Under the pieces are notes generated by a model that saw nothing but the letters and a program-made list of their open reading frames with translations, did no database searches and was not told the DNA's origin. Shown here one piece after another: positions 7,686-15,456 of a stretch of 22,816 nt of DNA. Position numbers and translations under genes: made by a program. Source of the DNA: Candidatus Neomicrothrix sp. UBA881 (lineage in GTDB: Bacteria; Actinomycetota; Acidimicrobiia; Acidimicrobiales; MedAcidi-G1); assembly GCA_002294285.1 (NCBI GenBank), contig DBFL01000040.1, forward strand, positions 12,861-35,676, in the 5' to 3' direction. The number at the start of each line of letters is the position of its first letter. Position 1 is the stretch's first letter.

Positions 7686-9956
7686 TTGAAGGAAAATGAT
7701 CCGAAAGAAACTTGGCACAAAACTGCTTGTGTTCTCTGCTCTAGCAACTGCGGACTCGAAGTTAAATTAGACGGAAAAGAAATAACCAGAGTTCGAGGCA
7801 ATAAGTCACATGTGGGTTCAAAAGGCTACACATGTGAGAAAGCTCTACGGGTAAACTTTTACCAAAATTTTCACGGCCGTATAACTACTCCCTTAAAAAG
7901 ACTTCCAGATGGCACTCATATAGAAGTCGATTGGGATACTGCGATTTCAGAAGTAGCAGAAGGTTTCAAAAAAGTTAATGAAACATATGGAGATGGCAAA
8001 ATTCTCTATTATGGCGGTGGTGGACAAGGCAATCACCTTGGAGTTGGATACTCGCTTGCGACAAGAAACGCTCTAAAGATTACTCGACGTTCCAATGCTC
8101 TAGCTCAAGAAAAAACTGGTGAAGCATGGGTGGAAGGCAGAATGTTCGGAGCCCACACCCATGGCAATTTCCATGAAACAGAAGTGGCTGTTTTCTTAGG
8201 AAAGAACCCTTGGCATTCTCACGGATTCGATGAAGCACGAAGAGTCCTTAAGGAAATCTCTGCAGACCCAAATCGTTCTATGGTTGTCATAGACCCACGT
8301 CGAACTGAAACAGCTGATTTGGCTGACTTCTGGCTACCAGTTAAACCAGGTTCAGATGCATTTCTTCTCGCTGCAATAATTTCTGTAATATTCGAGGAAA
8401 ACCTTTCAGCGAAATCTTGGCTTGCGGAAAACACAGTTGGATTGAATGAGATTACCCAAGCTTTCTCTAATCTACCTGTTGGTAATTTTGCCTCTAGGTG
8501 TGGCATACCTGAGGAACAGATACGCACTGTAGCCAGACGGCTCGCCAAAGCTAAAAGTGTGGCATTTTATGAAGATCTAGGAATTGAAATGGGTCCCCAT
8601 TCAACGCTTGTCTCGTATCTTCAAAGAGTCGTATGGGTCCTATTAGGAAACTACGGAAATTACGGAGGAATGTCCGTTCACTCATATGCTGCGCCTCTCT
8701 TCAACTACAAAGCTTCAGGCTCTGAACCTACTGACCCTGTTACTGGAAGTTTAATAATCTCCGACTTCTTCGCTTGCAATGAAATAGCTGATGGAATATT
8801 GAGTGACCATCCAGAAAGAAACAGAGCCCTGCTGATAGAAAGCACAAACCCCGTTCACTCGCTGGCGGAATCTGAGAAGTTTAGGCAGGCTATGCGAGCT
8901 GTTGACTTTTCTGTCGTTGTTGATGTAGCTCTTACAGAGACTGCACGGGAAGCGAGCTATTTTCTTCCAGCGGCTACACAGTATGAAAAAGTTGAAACCA
9001 CGTTTTTCAGCGCTGGTTTTCCAGATAACTGGATATGCGTCAGACCTCCTATTTTGAAACCTCCAGAGGGCGTTTTAACCGAACCAGAGATACATACTCG
9101 AATAATTAGAGAACTGGGCCTTACGAAAGACGTGGACTTTTTGCCTTTGCGAGAACTAGCTAAGAAAGGACTCGATGAGTTCAGCGAAGGTTTTATGGAG
9201 TTTTCGATTAACAATCCTGAGGTTGCCGCTTTGGGGGCAGTAGCTCTATATGAAACATTAGGTGCTGTTCTTCCCGATGGAATGGAGGGTGCAGCCGTGC
9301 TTTGGTTTACTGCTCAACAAACAGCTCTAAAATATCCTTCGCAAGTAAAAGCTGCAGGTCATAAAGGTGAAGGGCCATCTCTTGGAAATTCACTGTTTGA
9401 AGCGATGATTTCTAATCCAGACGGTGTAATTTTTACTCGCCATGAACAGGAGCAGTCATGGGATCTATTAAATACGGTTGACTCGAAAATAAATCTTGCT
9501 ATCCCTGAAATGTTGAAAGAAGTCAAAGGTCTCGCGGACTCTCCTACTCAATACACAAGTGATGAATTTCCTTTTGTGCTTGCAGCAGGAGAAAGAAGAA
9601 GTTTCACGGCTAATACTATTATGCGTAATCCTGAGTGGAGAAAACGAGATCAAGAAGGCACTCTGCGGCTTAGCTTAGAGGATGCAAAAAAATTGGGTAT
9701 CGACAATGGTGCTCGAGTTAGAATTACAACACCAGGAGGGACAGCTGTTGCAGTTGCTGAAATTAACGAAACGATGATGCAAGGCCACGTTTCTCTGCCT
9801 AACGGTCATGGTTTGAGTTATTCTCCAGCTGGTGGAGAGCCTGAGATATTTGGAGTACCCACGAATGAACTAACTTCTACAGACTGGTGCGATCCGATTG
9901 CAAAAACCCCTTGGCACAAGCATGTGCCGGCTCAACTCGAAGTGGTTAATCCTTAA
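7686..9956 (+). CDS. Molybdopterin-dependent oxidoreductase (formate dehydrogenase/BisC-like catalytic subunit)
   Basis: 756 residues of the DMSO reductase superfamily. An N-terminal [4Fe-4S] site uses C15-x2-C18-x3-C22 and C50, with the K52-containing C-E-K that often relays electrons. Molybdopterin-binding segments follow, including V-V-I-D-P-R-R-T-E-T-A and the C-terminal beta-barrel with R-N-P-E-W and P-N-G-H-G. The place where Cys, Sec or Ser normally ligates the metal reads S-N-A-L-A-Q-E-K-T-G-E (about 136-146), with no Cys or Sec. TTG at 7686 is the chosen start because GAGGGGG (7673-7679) sits 6 nt upstream and no Met follows for over 100 residues. No electron-transfer subunit, chaperone or Tat signal is seen, so it is likely cytoplasmic with a soluble partner elsewhere. 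Substrate unknown. Confidence 0.88.
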   Translation: MKENDPKETWHKTACVLCSSNCGLEVKLDGKEITRVRGNKSHVGSKGYTCEKALRVNFYQNFHGRITTPLKRLPDGTHIEVDWDTAISEVAEGFKKVNETYGDGKILYYGGGGQGNHLGVGYSLATRNALKITRRSNALAQEKTGEAWVEGRMFGAHTHGNFHETEVAVFLGKNPWHSHGFDEARRVLKEISADPNRSMVVIDPRRTETADLADFWLPVKPGSDAFLLAAIISVIFEENLSAKSWLAENTVGLNEITQAFSNLPVGNFASRCGIPEEQIRTVARRLAKAKSVAFYEDLGIEMGPHSTLVSYLQRVVWVLLGNYGNYGGMSVHSYAAPLFNYKASGSEPTDPVTGSLIISDFFACNEIADGILSDHPERNRALLIESTNPVHSLAESEKFRQAMRAVDFSVVVDVALTETAREASYFLPAATQYEKVETTFFSAGFPDNWICVRPPILKPPEGVLTEPEIHTRIIRELGLTKDVDFLPLRELAKKGLDEFSEGFMEFSINNPEVAALGAVALYETLGAVLPDGMEGAAVLWFTAQQTALKYPSQVKAAGHKGEGPSLGNSLFEAMISNPDGVIFTRHEQEQSWDLLNTVDSKINLAIPEMLKEVKGLADSPTQYTSDEFPFVLAAGERRSFTANTIMRNPEWRKRDQEGTLRLSLEDAKKLGIDNGARVRITTPGGTAVAVAEINETMMQGHVSLPNGHGLSYSPAGGEPEIFGVPTNELTSTDWCDPIAKTPWHKHVPAQLEVVNP

Positions 9957-9983
9957 GTAGATTCAGTTTGAGGAAGTTTTAAT

Positions 9984-10583
9984 ATGGAATTACTTGTTAT
10001 AAGACATGCACGACCAGTTGCTGAAATGCGCTCTGAAGGGGAAGGGCCAGCTGACCCTCCTCTCTCCTCTTTGGGATTAAAGCAGGCTGAAGCAACTGCA
10101 AATTTCCTGAAAAGTCAAGAGGTGCAGCATGTAGTATCCAGCACGATGCTTAGAGCTATTCAGACTGCTGAACCATTTGCGATGCAAACTGGATTAGAAA
10201 TTGAAATTATAGACGATCTCAAAGAAGCTGATTTTGATCGCAATTCTTACACACCCATCGAGGAAATGGATTCGGATCACCCTTTCATCAAAGAGTACCT
10301 TGAAAACCCCGACTCAATTTTCGGCGGTGATCCTGAAGGCTTTAGAGAAAGAACTACGAATGCTTTCAACTACTTGATAGAAAAATATAAAGGTTCCACT
10401 GTTGCCGTCTTCTGCCATGGAATGGTTATGGGGGTTTACCTGCAAAGCATTTTGGATCACAAGGATCCTGTGGCACTGCAACCTGACTATTGTGGTATTA
10501 CTAGAATCACCGCATCATCATCAGGGTTACGATCTGTCAGATCTGTTAATGAAACAGGCCATGTAAGACATTTACTTGATTGA
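9984..10583 (+). CDS. Histidine phosphatase superfamily protein (phosphoglycerate mutase-like)
   Basis: 199 residues, normal for the branch. The N-terminal R-H-A motif supplies the phosphorylated histidine (R7, H8). The second phosphate-binding arginine is R57 in T-M-L-R-A, the acidic proton donor is probably E81, and the second histidine is H145 in F-C-H-G-M. These complete the usual catalytic set for a phosphomonoesterase or mutase. A ribosome site GAGGAAG lies before the ATG. It sits 27 nt after the molybdopterin oxidoreductase on the same strand and may share its transcript. Substrate cannot be deduced; calling it a glycolytic mutase would be unsafe. Confidence 0.88.
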   Translation: MELLVIRHARPVAEMRSEGEGPADPPLSSLGLKQAEATANFLKSQEVQHVVSSTMLRAIQTAEPFAMQTGLEIEIIDDLKEADFDRNSYTPIEEMDSDHPFIKEYLENPDSIFGGDPEGFRERTTNAFNYLIEKYKGSTVAVFCHGMVMGVYLQSILDHKDPVALQPDYCGITRITASSSGLRSVRSVNETGHVRHLLD

Positions 10584-10596
10584 ACCTTTGAATATG

Positions 10597-10669
10597 TACC
10601 CCGTACGGGATTCGAACCCGTGTTACCAGGTTGAGAACCTGGCGTCCTAGGCCACTAGACGAACGGGGC
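10597..10669 (-). tRNA. tRNA-Glu (anticodon CTC)
   Basis: 73-nt cloverleaf on the minus strand. Acceptor GCCCCGT pairs with ACGGGGT (first pair G-T) with discriminator A. Anticodon stem CCAGG/CCTGG encloses TTCTCAA, giving CTC. The T arm has GGGTTCGAATCCC. CCA is not encoded. It lies 45 nt downstream of tRNA-Gln and converges with the histidine phosphatase gene. Confidence 0.95.
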
Positions 10670-10714
10670 CAGACTTTACGCTTTACTAAAACTATTATCT
10701 TAAAATATGCTGTG

Positions 10715-10786
10715 CTCGGGGGGGAGGACTTGAACCCCCAACGACTGGACCAGAACCAGCTGTGTTGCCAATTACACCACCCCCGA
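10715..10786 (-). tRNA. tRNA-Gln (anticodon CTG)
   Basis: 72-nt cloverleaf on the minus strand. Acceptor TCGGGGG pairs with CCCCCGA, discriminator G. Anticodon stem GCTGG/CCAGT (one G-T pair) encloses TTCTGGT, giving CTG. The D arm TGGTGTAATTGGCAACA is typical of tRNA-Gln. CCA is not encoded. It lies just downstream of gltX on the same strand. Confidence 0.94.
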
Positions 10787-10855
10787 AAGTGACCAATAAA
10801 GGCAAGTGTAAGCGTAACGCCTTGTTGTTTGTGAGAGTTCTATATTGACAAAAAG

Positions 10856-12196
10856 TTAAAGGCTTTTCCGAGCTTCGGAAATACGCTTTAGAACCTCCTC
10901 TCGAGTCATACAACATGCCATTGTTTCAAAGAGGGGTGGTCCAACCGTTCTGCCGGTAACAGCGACCCTCAGAGGCGCTTGGGCTTTCCCGAGTTTTAGG
11001 TCAACCTTTTCCCCTGCTTTAGTGACTAAATCCTTTAAAACATCTGTCTCCCAAACGCAATCTTCGAAAAATTCAGCCACGAATCCGAGCAAAGAATCTG
11101 CTACTTGTGGATCCTTCATTGTCTTTTTCCACGAATTTTCGTCAATGTCAGGTGCATCCAGGAACAGAAAGTCCACGAAACGCGGGGCATCGCTTAACGT
11201 TCTTAATTTCTCTTGTATTAGGTCCGCCATAATTGAAAACTTTTGGGAATCAAATTTTTCTTCAGACCATGGCGCACCACTTCCTATCCATGGCTCCACC
11301 CTCCCAATAAAATCTTCTTTAGAAAGGTTTCTTAGATATGAGGAATTAATGTGTTCAAATTTTTGGATGTCAAAAAATGCTGCGGCCTTATTCACATCTT
11401 CAATGCTGAAAATTTCAACTATTTCTGATAAGGAACGTATTTCTACCCCATCAGGTGGACCCCATCCGAGCAAAGCGAGATAATTCACCATGGCTTCTGG
11501 CAGGAACCCTTTTTCTCTGTAGTCACCAACTGCTACATCATCTCTACGTTTAGAAAGTTTTTTCCTTTGTTCATTTACAAGCAGTGGCAGGTGAGCGTAC
11601 GTCGGATGCTCAACTCCCATTGCATCTAAAAGTAGAAGTACTTTAGGTACGCCTGAGAGCAAGTCTTCACCGCGAATCGCATGTGTGATTCCCATATCAG
11701 CATCGTCAACAGCGTTCGCTAAAAGAAACATGGGGCTTCCATTTGACCGCCAAATCACGAAATCTTCTAAATCATCTGTGTTGAAAGCCACCTCACCCCG
11801 AACTAAGTCAGTGAAGGAAATTGTTTTATTCTGTGGCATGCGAAACCTGACAGCCAAACCATCTGTTAAGCCAGTTCCTTCAACTTCACGATTTTCATCA
11901 TCGCAAAGATATGCGTAACCATTCTCTAAAAATGTCTCTACGACCTCCCGATGTCTTTCTTTTTTTTCCGATTGATAAATGGGCCCCTCATCCCAATCAA
12001 GACCAAGCCAATCGAGTTCCTGAAGAAGCTGTTCAGTCAATTCTGGACGGTTTCGTTCTTGATCCGTGTCTTCGATACGGAGGACATAGGTGCCACCTGT
12101 AGCTCTGGCATAAAGCCAGTTGAACAAAGCGGTGCGAGCGCTCCCTACATGCAAAAATCCTGTCGGGGAAGGTGCGAAGCGAACTCGTGGTTTCAT
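10856..12196 (-). CDS. gltX: Glutamate--tRNA ligase
   Basis: 446-residue class I aminoacyl-tRNA synthetase that charges tRNA-Glu, and probably tRNA-Gln if the organism uses the transamidation route. The HIGH-type motif is H-V-G-S (16-19) after F-A-P-S-P-T-G. The KMSKS-type motif is K-L-S-K-R (213-217). It is shorter than the usual 465-490 residues. Much of the difference is near residues 97-115, where the cysteine-containing insertion that often follows the first half of the catalytic core is reduced to a few residues. Transcription continues toward tRNA-Gln and tRNA-Glu. ATG at 12196 has no strong Shine-Dalgarno. The upstream CoA-transferase ends 61 nt before it on the same strand. Confidence 0.95.
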   Translation of the reverse strand: MKPRVRFAPSPTGFLHVGSARTALFNWLYARATGGTYVLRIEDTDQERNRPELTEQLLQELDWLGLDWDEGPIYQSEKKERHREVVETFLENGYAYLCDDENREVEGTGLTDGLAVRFRMPQNKTISFTDLVRGEVAFNTDDLEDFVIWRSNGSPMFLLANAVDDADMGITHAIRGEDLLSGVPKVLLLLDAMGVEHPTYAHLPLLVNEQRKKLSKRRDDVAVGDYREKGFLPEAMVNYLALLGWGPPDGVEIRSLSEIVEIFSIEDVNKAAAFFDIQKFEHINSSYLRNLSKEDFIGRVEPWIGSGAPWSEEKFDSQKFSIMADLIQEKLRTLSDAPRFVDFLFLDAPDIDENSWKKTMKDPQVADSLLGFVAEFFEDCVWETDVLKDLVTKAGEKVDLKLGKAQAPLRVAVTGRTVGPPLFETMACCMTREEVLKRISEARKSL

Positions 12197-12257
12197 TAAC
12201 AGAACGCTAACGGAAATAGAAGTAAGAAAGTCAGATGCGGACCAGAGAATCCTGATG

Positions 12258-13493
12258 TTATGAAAATTCGTTTTTTAAATGACTGTTGTGTTTTCCAAGC
12301 GATGGAGCCGCAGTTTCAATTTTTCTAGCGTATGGTTCTGCAACTTTATTTTCTTTTATTTCTTCTGGGATTTCCCCTGTTCCTATCATCCATTTTGCAA
12401 CCCTAGAAAGAGCTACATCTAGCATCCATCCTTTTCGAGACTCTAATGCAGACATAGCAAGAGTCGCAGAAAAAAGACCTGCCGATGGGTCCGCTACCGC
12501 ATCCGCTATAAAACCCAAGGGCTCTCTCAGGAATAAGTCTCCTGAAACAGCTGCATCATCTCCGAAAGCTACACCTTCTGCTCGAAATCCTGTTCTTCCA
12601 TATCCGGTGATAGAAACCCAAACACTTCCGTTTTCGACTTCTTTTTCAGCGTCTATACCTAAATGTCTTAAAGCTCTAGGTCTACTCCCTTCAATGATCA
12701 CATCAGCTTCGTTTACGATTTTCAATAGCATCTCCAACGAGCTTTTGTCATTGAAATCAACTGCTAATGATTCCTTTCCACCGTTAAGGAGGTCAAAAAA
12801 ACCTGCAGGGCCTCTTCTAGCCCCGTCTGGTCGTGTCAAACTTTCTACTTTTATGACACGGCAACCAAACCTTCTTAGCAGATCGCCACACAAGGGACCT
12901 GCCCACAAAGAACCAAATTCGAGGACTAGCGGTTTCTGTGAATCACCCTTCGTCGGACCTCCTTCGGTTAGCACTACAGGTGTTTCATGTCCTGCTGTGC
13001 CAGGAACCCCCAATGGAATACCTAGCAAATCAGCCTGTCGCATTAAATCTTGACTTTGAGATTTACCTATGATGGACAGAACCTTTCTGTGATCATGTGG
13101 ATCAATTCTTTTTTTAAGCCATGCAGGTATTAAAAGCAGATCATCAGGTCTGGCAAAATTTATACAAATGGGTGTGTCAGCAGCTTCAACAATCTTCGCA
13201 TAACCTCCGACAGACCTATTTCCCTGCCTCGTAAATCCAGATATGGCAGCTCTCTCCCCTAACAAACCGAGTCCATCTACTGGAAATCCGGTTAATTTCG
13301 TTAGAATTTCTGACAGTTGTCCAATTTTGGAAGAAACTCCAACAGGAACTTGTCTCGATACCCCTGAAGGCTCGCCTGTAATTGACATAGCTCCTGAACT
13401 CGCCCATCGTGAAGCGGCTTCTGCTGTATTTCCACTTATCTCTTCACAAAGTTTAAGAAGGAGCGTTTGAGGGTCGTTTAATCCTTGATTCAT
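12258..13493 (-). CDS. Family III (CaiB/BaiF) CoA-transferase with permuted domain order
   Basis: 411 residues. The canonical N-terminal family III signature appears only at about 188-217: L-V-L-E-F-G-S-L-W-A-G-P, then R-V-I-K-V-E-S. It is followed by the Rossmann half and a candidate catalytic aspartate in F-G-D-D (312/313). Residues 28-165 instead look like the part that normally follows the catalytic Asp: W-A-S-S-G-A-M-S-I-T-G, then a small domain with G-L-L-G-E-R-A and C-I-N-F-A-R-P-D-D. The order is therefore rotated relative to the CoA-transferase at 19560-20780. Such enzymes move CoA between acyl groups during acid activation. ATG at 13493; no clear Shine-Dalgarno. It is divergent from the small cysteine protein at 13609. 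Substrate unknown. Confidence 0.8.
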   Translation of the reverse strand: MNQGLNDPQTLLLKLCEEISGNTAEAASRWASSGAMSITGEPSGVSRQVPVGVSSKIGQLSEILTKLTGFPVDGLGLLGERAAISGFTRQGNRSVGGYAKIVEAADTPICINFARPDDLLLIPAWLKKRIDPHDHRKVLSIIGKSQSQDLMRQADLLGIPLGVPGTAGHETPVVLTEGGPTKGDSQKPLVLEFGSLWAGPLCGDLLRRFGCRVIKVESLTRPDGARRGPAGFFDLLNGGKESLAVDFNDKSSLEMLLKIVNEADVIIEGSRPRALRHLGIDAEKEVENGSVWVSITGYGRTGFRAEGVAFGDDAAVSGDLFLREPLGFIADAVADPSAGLFSATLAMSALESRKGWMLDVALSRVAKWMIGTGEIPEEIKENKVAEPYARKIETAAPSLGKHNSHLKNEFS

Positions 13494-13519
13494 TAATCTT
13501 AAAATCGTACTGCAATATT

Positions 13520-13570
13520 AATTATCTTGCCTCAGAGTGGTGCTTAACCCTAGTTTCATCAATTATCTTG
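13520..13570. repeat. Two direct copies of AATTATCTTG in a divergent intergenic region
   Basis: AATTATCTTG occurs at 13520-13529 and again at 13561-13570, 41 bp apart, about four helical turns. They lie between the divergent CoA-transferase (start 13493) and small cysteine protein (start 13609). They may be regulator sites, but two 10-mers in A/T-rich DNA can arise by chance. Confidence 0.3.
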
Positions 13571-13608
13571 ATTGTTAGGACTATTAATGAAAACGAGGAG
13601 GAAATCCT

Positions 13609-13914
13609 ATGGCGCTACTTAAGGCTGGAGGAAGATGGTCTAGCAGTGTGTGTGATACTGAAGTGATCGTTGTAAAAGGACCTGAAAATGAAGTATCTCT
13701 TACATGCGGAGGCGTGGAAATGGTTGAAGCAGGTGGAGATCCTGTTTCTGGAGAATTAGACGATAGCGGAGATGGCACTCAGTTGGGCAAAAGATACGTG
13801 GATGAAGAAGACACGATCGAAGTTCTCTGCACTAAACCAGGTTCAGGTTCTTTAGGGGTAGATGGAAATGCGCTTGAGTTGAAGGACGCTAAACCTCTAC
13901 CGGCTTCTGACTGA
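13609..13914 (+). CDS. Conserved small hypothetical protein with three cysteines
   Basis: 101 residues, acidic, no signal peptide or membrane segment. Cysteines are at 15, 33 and 74 in V-C-D-T, L-T-C-G-G and V-L-C-T-K-P-G-S-G-S-L. The protein ends in A-K-P-L-P-A-S-D. The Shine-Dalgarno is very strong (GAGGAGG at 13595-13601, 7 nt before ATG), suggesting high expression. I recall similar short proteins next to acyl-CoA synthetase genes in other actinobacteria, but this is memory rather than a search. It is followed 21 nt later by an acyl-CoA synthetase and then a crotonase, so it probably serves the same acyl-CoA pathway. Function unknown; metal or redox binding by the cysteines is a guess. 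Confidence 0.75.
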   Translation: MALLKAGGRWSSSVCDTEVIVVKGPENEVSLTCGGVEMVEAGGDPVSGELDDSGDGTQLGKRYVDEEDTIEVLCTKPGSGSLGVDGNALELKDAKPLPASD

Positions 13915-13935
13915 ACTCCAAAGTTAGGTTAAATC

Positions 13936-15456
13936 GTGAACTTGATGATGCTTCTTGAAATGGCCGCTGGGGGCTTTGGCGACCGTATCGCGGTTGGCTC
14001 TTTAGATGATGGTTTGACAGTTAAACAGATTTTCGAGAAATCGGGAGCAGCTGCTAAACGGTTTAGGGACTCGAATGTTGAGAATGTAGCGATGATCGAT
14101 ATCACATCACCTGCATTACCAATATGTCTTTTTGGCGCCTCTTGGGCTGGTCTTCCTTTTGTTCCTCTGAATTACCGACTGAACAACCAAGAAATAGATG
14201 TATTACTTGAGCGAATCTCACCTTCAATTGCTTTAATGCAAACCGAGACACAAGAAAGAATCTCACTAACCTCAAACACCCATGCAATTACTCGCGATGA
14301 TCTGCTTGGGGTCATTGAAATGGAAGAAATGCCTACCGATTGGAACATGGATGGAGAAGATACAGCGATTTTGCTCTTCACGAGTGGCACTACCGGAGAA
14401 CCCAAAGCTGCGGTTCTACGCCAACGTCACCTAGTTTCATACATCCTTGGATCTGTTGAATTTATGAGCGCAGGCGAAGAGGAAGCTGCCTTAATAAGTG
14501 TTCCTCCTTATCATATTGCTGGTATAGCAGCTACTCTCTCAAACCTTTATGCAGGTCGACGTGTAGTTCAACTACCTGAATTCGATGCCAAAAAATGGGT
14601 TGACCTGGTGCGCTCTGAGTCAATTACTAGTGCGATGGTCGTTCCTACAATGCTCTCACGTGTAGTTGATCATCTCCTATCAGAAGGCTCTGATTCAGCT
14701 GGTCTTCCTACTCTGAGGGCTATTTCATACGGTGGTGGGAAAATGCCTCAGCCGACTATTGAGGCTGCGTTAGAACTTTTACCAAATACAAATTTTGTTA
14801 ATGCCTATGGCTTAACAGAAACAAGCTCAACTGTCTCTCTGCTCGGACCTGAAGAACATAGGGAAGCTTTTGCAAGCGATGATGAACAAGTTCGCAGAAG
14901 AATTAGTTCTGTCGGCAAACCTCTACCTTCTATTGAGGTCTCCATTCGAGATGAAAACGGTAGCGAACTTTCACCTAATGAATCAGGTGAAATATGGGTA
15001 AGGGGTGAGCAGGTTTCAGGAGAATATAAAGGAATGGAGATAACTCTTACTGAAGAAGGATGGTTCCCGACTAATGATGGTGGATGGCTGGACGGAGAAG
15101 GTTACCTTTTTGTAACTGGGAGAATTGACGATGTGATTGTCAAAGGCGGACAAAACATTTCACCAGGTGAAATAGAAGAAGTCCTTCTTAGGCATCCTTC
15201 AGTAGCCGATGCGGCTGCCATAGGTGTTCCCGATCAGCAATGGGGAGAAAAGATTGCAGCAGCTGTAGTACTCCACACAGGAACAGAAGTCGATGAAAAA
15301 GAATTAAAGGATTCAGTAAAAAATGTTCTACGTTCCAATAGAACACCCGATGAAATCGTCTTCTTGAATGAGCTCCCATATAACGAAACAGGAAAACTTT
15401 TAAGAAGAGTTTTGAAAGAAAATCTGGTTGATTTAGGTGATGGTTCAACTGTCTGA
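13936..15456 (+). CDS. AMP-dependent acyl-CoA synthetase
   Basis: 506-residue ANL-superfamily enzyme that adenylates a carboxylic acid and forms its CoA thioester. The P-loop F-T-S-G-T-T-G-E-P-K is at 148-157 and Y-G-L-T-E-T-S at 291-297. The ribose-binding aspartate segment reads F-P-T-N-D-G-G-W-L, with N-D in place of the commoner G-D. The hinge G-R-I-D-D-V-I-V-K-G-G is at 396-406 and the C-terminal lysine is K487 in N-E-T-G-K-L-L-R-R. GTG at 13936 is the only suitable start, with a weak AGG upstream. The downstream crotonase begins inside its last codons, so the two are translationally coupled. Substrate unknown; it is distinct from the synthetase at 1124-2683. Confidence 0.92.
   Translation: MNLMMLLEMAAGGFGDRIAVGSLDDGLTVKQIFEKSGAAAKRFRDSNVENVAMIDITSPALPICLFGASWAGLPFVPLNYRLNNQEIDVLLERISPSIALMQTETQERISLTSNTHAITRDDLLGVIEMEEMPTDWNMDGEDTAILLFTSGTTGEPKAAVLRQRHLVSYILGSVEFMSAGEEEAALISVPPYHIAGIAATLSNLYAGRRVVQLPEFDAKKWVDLVRSESITSAMVVPTMLSRVVDHLLSEGSDSAGLPTLRAISYGGGKMPQPTIEAALELLPNTNFVNAYGLTETSSTVSLLGPEEHREAFASDDEQVRRRISSVGKPLPSIEVSIRDENGSELSPNESGEIWVRGEQVSGEYKGMEITLTEEGWFPTNDGGWLDGEGYLFVTGRIDDVIVKGGQNISPGEIEEVLLRHPSVADAAAIGVPDQQWGEKIAAAVVLHTGTEVDEKELKDSVKNVLRSNRTPDEIVFLNELPYNETGKLLRRVLKENLVDLGDGSTV

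Noticed and set aside
7686..9956. Selenocysteine in the molybdopterin oxidoreductase
   Set aside because: No in-frame TGA exists in the gene, so Sec is confined to the GrdB-like protein.
10787..10855. Rho-independent terminator between gltX and tRNA-Gln
   Set aside because: Only a weak AAGGC/GCCTT pairing with a 14-nt or larger loop and no real T-run on the minus strand.
11022..11483. 153-codon plus-strand frame inside gltX
   Set aside because: Shadow of the well-conserved glutamyl-tRNA synthetase on the other strand.
12286..13053. Long plus-strand open frame (255 codons) opposite the CoA-transferase
   Set aside because: It is antisense to a clear family III CoA-transferase, has no recognisable domain and has a Ser/Pro-rich composition typical of shadow frames.
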